64,000 nucleotides of DNA from Spinacia oleracea (Eukaryota > Streptophyta > Magnoliopsida > Caryophyllales > Amaranthaceae): positions 26,352,247-26,416,246 of the forward strand of contig NC_079488.1 in assembly GCF_020520425.1 (NCBI RefSeq), written 5' to 3'. Below are positions 11,093-23,231 of the stretch, in pieces. A program made the translations under genes and the position numbers. Numbering within the stretch: the first letter of the stretch is position 1; every line of letters begins with the position of its first letter. The notes under the pieces were generated by a model, which was given only the letters and a program-made list of their open reading frames with translations, was not told the DNA's origin and did not search any database.

Positions 11093-11335
11093 TAAAACTT
11101 ATTTCTTCAAAATCACTAATAATGTATAAAATTAATCATTTAATCCTTTTGAATTGTTTATCTATCAACTTTTTTTTACTAATATAAAAGTTAATCAAAA
11201 CTAGGTTAAAGTTACAAAAAAAATGGGTTAAAGTTATCTTGGTGTACATTGTGCGCGCAAGACATTTTGTAAAAACTAATGACACACTGATAATAACACG
11301 TGTTATTACCGATGCGAAATGATTACTACTCCGTA
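11093..11335. other. AT-rich spacer between MITE and hAT element
   Basis: No coding signal was seen. Homology to about 12530-12640 (TATAAAAGTTAATCAAAAC and similar) suggests an old local duplication. Confidence 0.35.
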
Positions 11336-11343
11336 CCTCATTC

Positions 11344-12187
11344 TAGAGCTGTCAAAACGGTTATTCGAGTCGGGTCCGGGTCTGGTCATCTCGGGTCTCG
11401 GGTCATGATCTGGTCGGGTCGTGTCGGATAATTTTATCACCGGATGCATGTCGGGTTCAGGTCGGGTTCGGTCAGGTTGAAAATTTGTCAGGTCATATCG
11501 GGTTATTTTTTCATTTTGGTATAGGTCAGGTTCGGTTCGGGTTCGGGTCGGGTCTTTTTCTAGTCGGGTACAATTACGGGTTCGAGTCCTAACGAGTCGG
11601 GTCGTGTTTGGATCGGATAATTACCGGGTCGGTTAAAATTCAGGTCGGGTTCACTATCGGACACGGGTTAAGACCGGTTACGATAGCTATCAGGATTAGT
11701 TAAGACCTTATAAATTTGGTTAAATTTGGATTAACGCTTTTCACTTGTTCTAGATTAGGTAATTATAAAAAATATATTAACTTGATTTAACATATTATTT
11801 GGTTAGGTCAATGACAAATCGGGTTGTCAACAGGTCGCGTAAATTCAGGTAACGGGTTGTCACAAATTGAGTCAATAACAGGTTTCATCGGGTTATAATC
11901 GGTTTCGGGTTATAATCAGTTTCTGGTTGAATTGGGTTCGGGTCATTTTTCGGTCGGGTAAGCTTACTAAGTTTTGTTATCGGTTATATTTCGGTCGGGT
12001 ATCAGGTTCGGGTCCGGGTCATGCATTAACGGGTCGAAATCGATCGTCGGTTTTAACGGGTTGAATACGGTCGGGTTACGGTTTCCTATTTTAACAAAAA
12101 TTCGGGTCTCGGATCGGGTCCGGGTCCTTAAAAATACAGGTCGGTTCAGGTCGATTTCTCGGGTCGAGTCAGTTTTTGACAGCTCTA
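11344..12187. mobile_element. hAT-type non-autonomous element made of CGGGTC repeats
   Basis: The ends are TAGAGCTGTCAAAA and its complement TTTTTGACAGCTCTA. They are flanked on both sides by a perfect 8-bp duplication CCTCATTC (11336-11343 and 12188-12195), the size made by hAT transposases. The 844-bp interior has no transposase. It is a loose array of CGGGTC, GGTCGGGTTC and GGGTTATAATCGG motifs. The reading frame at 11974-12360 crosses its border and is not credible as a gene. Confidence 0.9.
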
Positions 12188-12195
12188 CCTCATTC

Positions 12196-13010
12196 GATAT
12201 CTTTTCATATGCCTTCTACAACACTCAACGAAGTCATCACATCTTGTCAAAAAATTTAAAAATAGACGAACGACGTCGCAACCACGGAAGACGAATTGTA
12301 AAGACAAACAACATCAAAAAGGAGTATAAGCAAAGTTACGGAATTATTGGTACGGAGTAATACAAGTAAGGGATCAATTTATTGTTTGAACTAAAACTAA
12401 GATCATATATTCTTAATTACATTTATTGTACAATAAATATTGTAAAATCGGATATAAAGTTACTTTGATATATTATAAAAGTTATTTTTTTTAGTGATAA
12501 TGTAAATAATAATTATCCCCATAGTAATCTTTAAAAGTTTGTCCACCAAAAAATATTTCATAATATAAAAAGTTAATTAAAACATGTTAAAAGAAACTAT
12601 AAACTAGATAAAAGTTATCCAATATACAATAGATTAAGATGCGTATAATACCTATTGATCTTTAGAGGCTCATGGGAAATTAGTGAAAATTTGGAGTACG
12701 GAGTTACAGATGGTCGGGTATATAATAGGAAAAATTGACCCCACCAATCCCATCTATGGTCGATTATCTTTAAAAAGTAGATACATACACTAATACTATA
12801 ATAGGCCTAATAGCATAATGCAATCTTACACCAACAAAAATCAAACAAGTTATCCTTTGTAAACATGTAACTTATGTAGTGGCGTACGCATCATATTTTA
12901 TTTCTTATCCAAGTGTCACAATATCATTACCTTTTAAAAATAAAAAATAAAGTGGCGTATACGTCCTATTTAATTTCCGTAATGTAAATAGCAGGACTTT
13001 TATAAAGTCA
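12196..13010. other. AT-rich intergenic DNA
   Basis: No gene or well-bounded repeat is seen. Copies of the motif ACGGAGTA (12352, 12692) look like degraded MITE ends. Confidence 0.35.
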
Positions 13011-13088
13011 TTATGAACCCATGCAGTCCAATACAATCTACATGACAAAGATACAAGAAATTAAAAGCGGGTTTAAAAACCTTCAAAA

Positions 13089-14198
13089 TTCCCTCCTAGT
13101 AAAATATTGGATGGGTATTTTTCCGATGTACCTATATATCAAGGTTTTTGGTGCCCACTTCTTGATTCCACTGTATCATTCCAAATCCACTTTCAAGCCC
13201 ATGACACAGACGTCATTCTAGCGAGCTTGCCCAAAACCTCCAAATCCACTTTCAAGCCCATGACACAGACGTCATTCTAGCGAGCTTGCCCAAAACCAGC
13301 ACCACTTGGCTAAAATCACTAATTTTCGCCATTGTAAATCGGAACAGATTTACAGATATTTCTCAACACCCACTTCGAACTCAAAATCCCCACGAACTTG
13401 TTCTTCAGTTGGAAGCTAAAGTTTACCATAATATTCAAGGAAGTCAACCTGATTTTACCGACTTACTCTTGCCTCGACTATTTGCCACCCATATACCGTA
13501 TTTGTCACTACCAGAATCAATCAAAACCTCGAAATCCAAAGTCATTTACCTTTGTCGAAATCCTTTGGACACTTTTGTTTCATCGTGGCATTTTTTTCTC
13601 CAACTTAATGTTAATATAAAAATATGGGTTTAAAGGTTGTTTTTAATCAATTGAAGGTAAAAATGAGTTTTAAACATGCATTTTTTACCGTCAATTAAGG
13701 TTTATCTTTGGGTTTTTCCATTTCTACCTCCGCCACTTTAAGGTAAATATGATAGAGGAAGATTTTCTTAAGTTTTGCGAGGGAGAATTCCCACATGGCC
13801 CCTATGAAGATCATGTACTTGGGTATTGGAAGGAGAGCATACAAAATCCAGATAAGGTGTTATTCATGGAATATGAAGGGCTTAAAGAGGATCCGATAAC
13901 CCATGTAAAAAAGTTGGCAGAGTTCGTGGGTTACCCGTTTTTGAAAGAAGAGGAAAAAGGAGGTATCATAGACAAGATCATCAACCTTTGTAGCCTTGAA
14001 AGTCTGAAGGAAATGGAAGTGAATAAGAGTTGGAACTTTTATGGGTATTTTGACAACAAAGCTTTGTTTAGGAAAGGGGAAGTTGGAGATTGGTTAAATT
14101 ATTTGAGTCCTTCAATGGTTAAGAGTTTTGAAGACAAATTTAAGGACTCTTTTTTTTCTTTTAAAAACTACAAACTATTTTGTGATGCTCCAAAATAA
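13089..14198 (+). pseudogene. Cytosolic sulfotransferase (SOT) pseudogene
   Basis: Plant SOTs transfer sulfate from PAPS to small hydroxylated compounds. Three conserved blocks are readable. They are the region before and at the PAPS loop (DTDVILASLPKT, then STTWLKSL), the 3'-phosphate-binding block (YLCRNPLDTFVSSW) and the C-terminal RKGEVGDWLNYL block. The stretch between these includes GPYEDHVLGYWKES and FMEYEGLKEDP. The frame is broken by a 59-bp tandem duplication exactly at the PAPS loop. About 130 bp of AT-rich sequence with inverted repeats (13610-13745) interrupts the middle and lacks clear splice sites; most SOT genes have no intron. The loop reads PKTSTTWLK instead of the usual PKSGTTWLK. 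The true start codon is not identifiable because the homologous frame runs into a stop upstream. Confidence 0.82.
13180..13297 (+). repeat. 59-bp tandem duplication
   Basis: Two identical copies (13180-13238, 13239-13297) begin TCCAAATCCACTTTC and end GCCCAAAACC. The length is not a multiple of three, so the sulfotransferase frame shifts. Identity of the copies implies a recent event. Confidence 0.95.
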
Positions 14199-15189
14199 GA
14201 GGGATGAAGGCCTTGTTTGGTTAACAGTTGTTAGTTGTTATCTGTTAGTTGGTTTGACTAGTGGTTAGCTATTTATATTAACTGTTTTGACTAGCTACTT
14301 GTGTAAAATTGTTTTTGTAAATAGCTGTTAGCTATTTGTATTAGCTAGTTTGACTACCTGGTTGAATTAACGGCTTGTGTAAAAGTATTTTGTAAATTAG
14401 TTGTTAGTTATTACTCCGTAGTTGCTTAATAAGTAAAATAAACATTAAGGTTAATAACATACTTTGTTGTTGGGTACTTTATTTCTTATTAATATTAGAC
14501 AAATAGTTTATTATGTTTATTATTTTCTCTTTATTTTTTTAATAAATATTGAATAAATAAAAAAAAATTATTTTCCCTTCAAAAAAACAATTTTTTTTAG
14601 AAAATATTATTCTTAATTTAATGATATTACAAGCATGATTGCAATAGTGTTCAAATGTTTCAAAATACTAATGTAACATTTATTACAACAAGAAACGAGT
14701 AGCAAAAGGGGTGAAATGAAGAAGGGAGGCTTGAGCAACGAGCAAAGCTTTTAGGAGGGAAATAATGTAGGTTGCTAAGTTTGGTAAGCGTTGTAATTCT
14801 AGGCAACATGAGGACAAACTACTCTTTTTGAGAATTACTTTTTTTCATCCCAAAACTCTCTTTGGAACCTCTTCTAATCAAACACTTTCAATTAGTTTTT
14901 TCAAAATGTCACACCTCTAATCCTCAAGAACTCTTTTTCCCTAAAACTTCTCATGGCCATACGCCCCAAAAATATTTTATTTCTCTTTTTTTCCGTACTT
15001 TGTCAATATGTTTATAAGTTTATTGATTGATGTAGTTAATTTGTTTAAGAAAAAATACCCTTCTCAATTTCAAAAAAACAAGAGAAGTAATTTTTTTTTT
15101 TTTTTTTTTGTCGTTATGTAAAAGGATTTTTATGTAGATGATATTCAGACCAATATTGCTTACCATGTTTGTAAACTCCGAAATTTATG
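14199..15189. other. Intergenic DNA with one MITE-like end
   Basis: At 14209 GGCCTTGTTTGGTTAACAG starts a stretch with TTAGCTATTTGTATTAGCTAG-like repeats, similar to the GGCCYTGTTTRGTT ends seen elsewhere. A matching right end was not found. The remainder, including a T20-type tract near 15090, shows no gene. Confidence 0.4.
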
Positions 15190-15860
15190 GAGTTGTTTGG
15201 CAAAATTAGTGGTAGCGGGTAATGTTTAGTAGTTGAGTGGCGGGTAATAGTTGATGTAGCGAATAACGGTGAATAGTAGTCGGCAACGATTAACTGTCAA
15301 AGTAGCGGGTAACTGAGCGTGTTCAACGGTAACGTTTGAGATAGCGGGTGGCTGTTTGACATATTCAAAAGAGGAAGTACAAGCGCATATCAGATATGTA
15401 TGGGCAAATACATATGAGAACAAAAGACAAAATAGGAAAAAGGACAAAAAAGAAATTAAATGGTACTTTTTTAAACAAAAATGGTACTTTTTTAATAGAA
15501 TGGTACTATTTTTTACAGAATGGTACTTTTTTTAACATGAATGGTACTTCCTTTTTTGTCTTTTAGCTATTTGTCTTTTAGTTGATATGTGTGTTTCCAC
15601 ACATATCTGATATGCGAAAAAACAACCTCATATTCAAAACGCTACTTGTAAAATATGTAAGTGTTTAGTATGGTAGCGGGTGAGGTAGCAGGTGATGTAG
15701 CGGTAGAGACAGCTGATGGATAACTTTTGTCAAACGTTAAAAATAGTAGCGTTTGAAGGTATCGGGTAACTTTTGATAAAATTATAATAAAATTTTAAAC
15801 AAAATAGCTTTGGTTGGTATTTTACAATCTCAACCGCTACTTTTACCAAACACTCGTAGC
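15190..15860. mobile_element. MITE-like element with imperfect terminal repeats
   Basis: The left end (GAGTTGTTTGGCAAAATTAG, then GTAGCGGG) and the reverse complement of the right end (GAGTGTTTGGTAAAAGTAGC) match imperfectly. GTAGCGGGTA motifs repeat inside both halves. A second inverted-repeat element sits in the middle. Target duplications were not resolved; the hAT superfamily is a guess. Confidence 0.6.
15384..15616. mobile_element. Nested short palindromic MITE
   Basis: CGCATATCAGATATGT at the left and ACATATCTGATATGCG at the right are perfect inverted repeats. Inside, AAAAGACAAA motifs are mirrored and a TGGTACTTTTTTA motif is repeated four times. It interrupts the GTAGCGGG-repeat element. 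Confidence 0.75.
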
Positions 15861-15985
15861 TTTCTAGATGAACAATAATACAACTGTGCCATAGTTGCTT
15901 CACTTCTGAACCTGTCACTTGATAGTACTGCATTATCATTCATTTCATATCATATCTCAATGTTGACGCCATTCAGTTTCAGGTG

Positions 15986-18900
15986 TCAGTCTTCCTCGTC
16001 GAAGTCCAACAGAAAATCAGTTAAATTCTCTGAATCATCTACAGCCTCATCCAAACTCAAGGAGTCTTTCTTCTTAGGTTTGTCCTGAAATATTTAAGAG
16101 ACAGTAGAAAAAGAAAAATTATATAACTCAACCATGTTAAATTAGGATACTCCAGAAGCTGTCAATCAATACAGAGGGTAACCAATTCAAACTTGCATAT
16201 ACAGTACAGATCACACTGCTATAATTTCTACCACTCAGTCTAGATTGCCTTCTATTTTTCAAATGATAAGTGAGCCTAATGTCATGGACAGGCCTTTTGG
16301 CCGCCCACGCTGCGCCTGAATCCCCGAGGCTTGATCCAGGCCAGCCTACCCCATATACGTAACAAACATTGAACACGACAATAGTAGAGGAAACAACACG
16401 TAATGATACTAACCTGCATTAATATACATGCATCAATAAAGGCACACAAGCTCATGGGAGTTGCCTCATATGGGACACGCTGGGCCTTAGCATCGGGAAA
16501 CCCGTGATCAAGTGAATGTGGCTTATTTCCACACAAGTTTTAATTAATATAGAACCTCGCTAAGTGTGTTCCTTCGACCAACACGACAAATATTAGTGTC
16601 CTGGATCTTTGGGACCTAGGCTATGGTTATGAGATATTGAGATGACCCTACCCACTCATCAGACCTGAGAGGGAGGGAAAACTAGTCAAAGTGTCAAACC
16701 ATACAACACCTACAAAAGCTATTTCACAGTTTTTGATGGTAAACCATATAATAAAATTGAAGCAATGTAGGTTAACTTCCCCAAGTGAGGGTAGCTTAAA
16801 TATATGGATGCCGACAAACTAGCAGTTTTGCGGCTTAAAAAAGAGTAAGTTAAGTGCTAAAGAAATCCTTGATGTGCTTCATGATTGGATAAGTTTATTT
16901 TTCCTGCATTTCTGATGCATAGGATTGTGAATCTGTGATCCTATCTTAGGCACAAAGAAAAGTGCTTCATATCCTGTTGCTCGCAGAAACTTATTTTAGC
17001 GCACCCCAATATAGAATCACAGTCAATCTAAAGCAAAAAAAAAAAGCTTTTCTTTATAAAAGTTCAAACTTCTACAAAAAGAAAAAAAGAAAAGAAGGTC
17101 CAGGAATCAAATTAAGTAATCATCAAATGAGAATTATGAGAGGGCTCGACCAGGAAGGTGAATCACCTTTGACTTGCGAAGCTGAGGATTGCTTTTATGG
17201 ACACTCCAGTTTCTATTAATCTTCTCTTCCGCCTCATCATTACCCTCCGAGTCACTATCCTCGTCCTCATCCTACACCAAAATGATTGAAGAGATAAGTG
17301 AATATGGAAATTCAGATTTCCATGCTACAAAGAGCTGTATTCGAGAAACACAGCTTGAAATGAGTTGCTCGTTCTGTTCCATATTAATCTTCCCAATTGT
17401 AAATAGTACTAAATAGCATAAAAAATTAAGAGAAGCGATTAAATGTAGAATAAAAAACATTCAACATTGAGAGATAGAGAGAGATTGGAATGAAGAGATA
17501 AAAAGGGGTGATGTGAATAACTGAATATGCAGACAAAGAATGGGAATAAAACTCAAAAAAACTTGATGGAAAGACAATTATAAAGCACCCAAAAACTGAA
17601 AGTTACAAGGGATACTGCTACTCTCTTTCACATCTTTAACTATTACAGAGTAATAATATCTTGAATGATGTATTAATAAAAATTGTGGCTAAAATTTTTA
17701 GGGGGAATGAAAGATGGGACTTGCCTCATTTTCACCTATGTCAATAGCACGTGCCATAGCGTCATCTACCTCTGCCAGCTGCTTATAACAGAGCAATATT
17801 AGAAACCACAGATTAAGAATATGAAGTGCATGACTGTACGGTAGTGAAAAAGATGGACAATACTGATATGATGCTTGAGACATATCACCAGGTGCCACGT
17901 ATTAAATTAACCACCACCACCACGAATTCATCCTACCATTTGGATGCGGGGAGGTGAAGATGTATGTTCAAGTAATCCATACTTTTCATGATATGAGTTT
18001 GGATATGCACATATCACTAATTCACTATACGCTTTATAAGCATATATAGAAAGAATTACCTAAGAATATCTAACTAAAGCTTTATCCTACAGTCACATAT
18101 GGATTTTTATTATGATTTTATACATCTTTTCCCTCTCGATCTTGTTTGAATCTAACTCTTAACATGTTTTTTAAGAGGGCTGTGTATCACTTGCAAAATT
18201 ATAACTTCAGAAATTACACTAACAAGACACCTTGTCATGTTGTGGCATAATGAAAGAAGAAGAAAATATACAGGCGGAAAGCATAACAATAATTCAAAAA
18301 ATACCAATGGCTGTAGTCCTCTTCAGTTATCTAGTATACAAATCACATCAATGAAACAAATATATACAATGTAAATGAAACTGGATCCTGAAGGAATTAT
18401 CAACCATATAGATAAACGAAATTAACAAACATACAAATGACCTAAAAATACACAAATCGACTGAAAGAGATAGGAAAGAGGAAGAAACTGGTAGGTAAGA
18501 ACAAGATTTTCCTACCTCGTGCTCTTCAGTCTTCTCTTTGGCCAAAAGCTTTTCTAGGTCCTCCCTTGAAATGATTTTTCCATGCTGATCAAGCAAGATT
18601 GCAATGAAGAAAATTAAAGAAACACTTATTTAAGTACTGAACCACACAAATATGTCGGGGTGTGATGAATGAAGTGAGAAACAAATGTGCGACGAAAAAA
18701 AATCAAATTTCTAAACAACTTCAACTTCCAATACCTATCACGTCTAGTAAACTTTTTCGTTCACCTCATTTAGAGTACAACGTGAATAGTCTTCCCACTC
18801 TGCCACTTAAATTAGCACTAGTTAAAGGAATAAGGCCATTAGCTGATACATAAAGGATCCCTCTTTATCACCTTATGCTGTTAATTATGAGAATGAGACA

Positions 18901-21900
18901 GTATGTGAAGACAACCCATGAATATGAAGTAATAAAGATTCCCCTATATGACTTTGCTGCTCCTCTATGACGAAGCATTTTCGCAATATTTACCAAGACA
19001 TCTTCCACACTTTTTTTTTTTTTTTTTTGCATATCAAACCTGACGAGTTTTCTCCGGATAAGCATGATATACGTAACGAAAAATTCTAGAACCAGGCTTC
19101 TATTGTGTTCCAAGTTCTAGAAATGTTTCAGAGATGAGCACATATAAGCCACTATTAGAAGCAAGGTCATGAAATTGCTAACCTCCTTTAGATGAGCCAG
19201 CATGTTAGGCGTAGGCTCATGAAAATCTGGACCTCTATAATCAATCACAATATCTGGGTCTTGAATGTAATTAATAGTTGGATAAACGGGATCCCCACCC
19301 CATACTGCAAAGGAGAATGATGTCAGAAATGCGAACATAAAATCGAAGAAGAAGAAAGTAAAGGCATGCGTCTAGAACATGTAAAAAAAGTGTCTAGTGC
19401 CTTGAAGAAAAAAGTAAAACAAGCAAGGAGAAAACTAGAAAAGAAAATATGAAGAGATATCTTAACAGCCTTGCATAGCATTTATAAACTATCATACAAG
19501 CACATCATTAACACAAGTGAGATGAACAGATAACAAATGCCGCACATATGAGTGATCTCAATTCGACTATCTCCTGAGGTGTAGAAGAATCGGGTACTGT
19601 ATAAGTTAATCAAATAGGTCAGCAGATCAAATGCCATTCAAAGGGGGCAGGGATTAAAGACCGACTCTAACCACAAAGAGAGAGCACCTACTCAAGTTAA
19701 TTGGATAAACATCACTAATTTACAAAGATGATGTCAACGGATTTTGTAGGCTGACTCTTTATTCATGTTAGCCGACCCCAAATCATTTTGGGATTAAGGC
19801 TTTGTTGTTGTTGTTGTTGTTGTACTCTTTACGCATAAATGCTAAGAGAAACCATCTGAGATGGCAAGAAATATTGACACAAATAATTGAATATGGGGCT
19901 CATACCGGCAAGAATGGATACTTGATTCATAGACATCTCATACTTCTTTCAAAAAATAGACTTTCCTTAAGGCCCTTTATCCCATCCAGGAAAAGTTTAT
20001 TCGGTTCGGATGACACTATGGTACACTCCTAAATGGAAGGTCATTCATCCAATACAGGAGAACTTTATTCGGTAATAAACTAATAACAGTATGGCACACT
20101 TCTAAATGTGCACTACTGGAAAACATTACAGTAACAGTTTTGTCCTTTTACACTAATATATATTCTGGAACATCCATAATCCGAAACCATATTGTATACG
20201 GGGTTATAAATTAATGAAGGCGCACGTTTTAGGACTATAGTTCTTTAGTGAAGGTCGTGTAGTACTGTATTTAGCATTCAAATAATGACGATAAGAAATA
20301 CGTAAAACACTAGTTCTTAGTATTCCTGAATATAGGACAATCAGGCATCAGCTTTATGCATCATGAAACTAGCACCATGACAAACTAAATAAGGTAACTC
20401 TAATTCTGGTACTCAATGACCATCAAATGGAAATGACAAACAATCATGGAGAAAATGAAGCTCATCTAAACCAGGACATTGAAGACATACTTTCCTTTAT
20501 TTGGTCCTCGCGCATGCGCATAGCCAAAGGATCCCTGCGTATACGGATATCAGTCCCCATCATTATGCGATATTCTCTATCCGTCTGATGAGAGAGCATT
20601 TCAATAAGTTGGGTATTCTCATCTTCACCGGTCTCTTCAAAATGTTTCTGAATAGCTTCACGTGAAGTATCTCCTTTCCAGGCTTTAACCCATTCTGAAT
20701 AAAATGCCATTGGGCCTATTTTCTCTAATCTCTCCTGTTCAGCTTTTAGCCTACATCAAACAACAATTAAGACCATTTGATGGATGATCAAAATTTGTAT
20801 TAAAACATGTGTAATTACAAATACTAAATCATGACCCTATGTCAAACTCGGGCCCTGCTTGATTCAACGGAAAAATTTCAGTGGAAAATGATTTTCCATG
20901 GAAAACATTTTTCAAGGGAAAAACTATTGTAAAGTAGTTTCCTTTTGTTTGTTTCAATAGAAGATAAGTTATAGAGAAAAAAGGAAATGGAAGTGGGAGG
21001 AGAGAAAAAGGAAACGGAAATGATGATGTGGGAGGAGAGAAAGAGGGAAGGATGTGGTTTTCCACTTTTCCTACCTTACAAAAGGAAAATATTTTCCACT
21101 TTTAGGAAAACAAATAACAAAACAAACAACAGAAAATGGGAAAATCATTTTCCTTGAAAGTGTTATCTGCCAAAACAAACGGAGCCTTAGAGCTTTCGTC
21201 ATCAACAACACAAAAGGTGAGAAAAGAGCCTTTCTGAAAAGGAAGGTCAGTAGGCAATAGCCCTGATATGGATGCGACTTTCGTATCTGAACATTGCCTG
21301 ATAAAATTAAATATGTTGATCTGCTCATGAATGTGAATGAGTTTTATAAGAGAGAGTAGACATCAAATCGAGTTACCAGACTCATGCACCAAAGCCAAAA
21401 CCGGGCAATATTTAGATTATAAGGCCTTCTCAATTTTCCAGAAGAAAAAGAAAAGTAGGCCCATGAAGTATCAAATGCCCCGAGCTTAATGCACCACAAA
21501 GGAGGACATTTCTCTTAAATACCCAAGCACTTATTCCTTCATTCTCTCATAAACCCAAAGGCCGACTATACCTGAGATCAGAGACCTTTTGTTACCCTCT
21601 CCCCTAGTCCCCTTCCACATGGAAATTTAATAGTATGAAGGATAAAGCTCCTCATTTCTCAGGTTTAAAAAAATAATTAAATGATCTAAGTGCATTTGTC
21701 CTCTTCCAAATAAAAATGAGCTTATGAATTTAGAGCCAATAAGGGAGGTATAAACAGTATGAAGCTCAAAATATGAGTTTAATGTTGTAATTGCCAATTT
21801 GGCAAACAAGATGCAGTAATTGGAAATAATTCATCGCAACATCGAAGCCATTGCTTTGGGTTTGTGCTAGAATATGAATTTAATTGATTGCTTTGTAAGG

Positions 21901-23197
21901 AAACCTAGGTGCTTTGGATCGATTATATTCAAGGGATTTTTCTATTGCTAGCCCATAAACACACACACACAAGAAAAAAAGGTGAGGTTTCAAATTACAA
22001 AAGAGAACAATTCAAACCATGATACTAACACAAAAAGGTTAATTGGTAGTTTGGTACCACAAAACTCTTCTTAGCCCTTCTAGAAAGAAGCCGGCTTACT
22101 AGATTATAATAATACCATAAAAAGGGCAGTCGATGCCATACATATAAATAAAAATTATAGATTCTATACCATCACAAAAGCATGAATGATACAATTAAAT
22201 GATTTTAGAATCTTAACCAACAAACTAAAAAAGAACAGAAAGAGTGTTAATAAGTAAAAATGAACTTACATGAAACCTAATCCATAGAGCTTAAATGAAG
22301 CTCATAAATAATCACATGTATCACATTTTCCATCAAGCTACATAAAAAATTTAGGGTGATTTAATAAATATACAAAGATTTCAAATGACCATCCTCTAAA
22401 CCTTGGAGTCTTTAATTTTAGTTGCCCCTCGAGACTAAGACTAAATTTCAAAGGTTATCATATACTCCCTCCGTTCCACAAAGTTTGCACAAGTCATGCC
22501 CAATGCCCTACTTCCCATTTTGATTCATTTCACAATAATTATGCTTTATTATCCATTAACACTTCAAAATGCATGATTGTAGTGGTAAGCTAGTACCTCT
22601 TTTCACCATAAAAACGAGAAATAAAAAAAGTAATACCAATTCCTAGAGATCAATTTTTAATTATTAAATTCTACTTAACATGCATATTTTGTCAACTAGA
22701 CAAACACAAACAGGGCCACGTGCCACGACACTAAAAAGAATGAAGAAATTATAGAATGGCGCTATTATTGTACCATATCCCTGTCCTTACAAGGAAAAGC
22801 AAAGGTCTCAAGGATACACATAGATGCTACCATGGTAGTACCTTTCCTCTTTAAAAAGATGGCGCCTTGCTCTGTAAAGTGAAGTCTCTGTTAGTGTTGG
22901 TTGCTCACCGTAAAGCTTCACTTGCCCAGTTTCAGCCATAGCTTTAAGGAAAACCTGAAGCAAGCACCAAAAGTATATCAAAAAATGTAATGTTACTAAC
23001 AATTCAGTGAGCACTTCAATTAGAAATCAAAACCTCTGATTTTCACTACGAAAGAGCAAGTAAAATCAAACATAGGACTTCTCACCAAAGAACAAAGACA
23101 ATCAACAGCTTCTTCCATCTCAAATAATCTTGACTTTTAAAAGTCGAAGAAAGGGAATTTTACTATAATTTGTGTGTGTGTGTGTGTTTGGGAGGGG

Positions 23198-23231
<34 letters not shown>

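Noticed and set aside
11974-12360. 128-codon frame
   Set aside because: It crosses the right border of the hAT-type element and is made of CGGGTC repeats.
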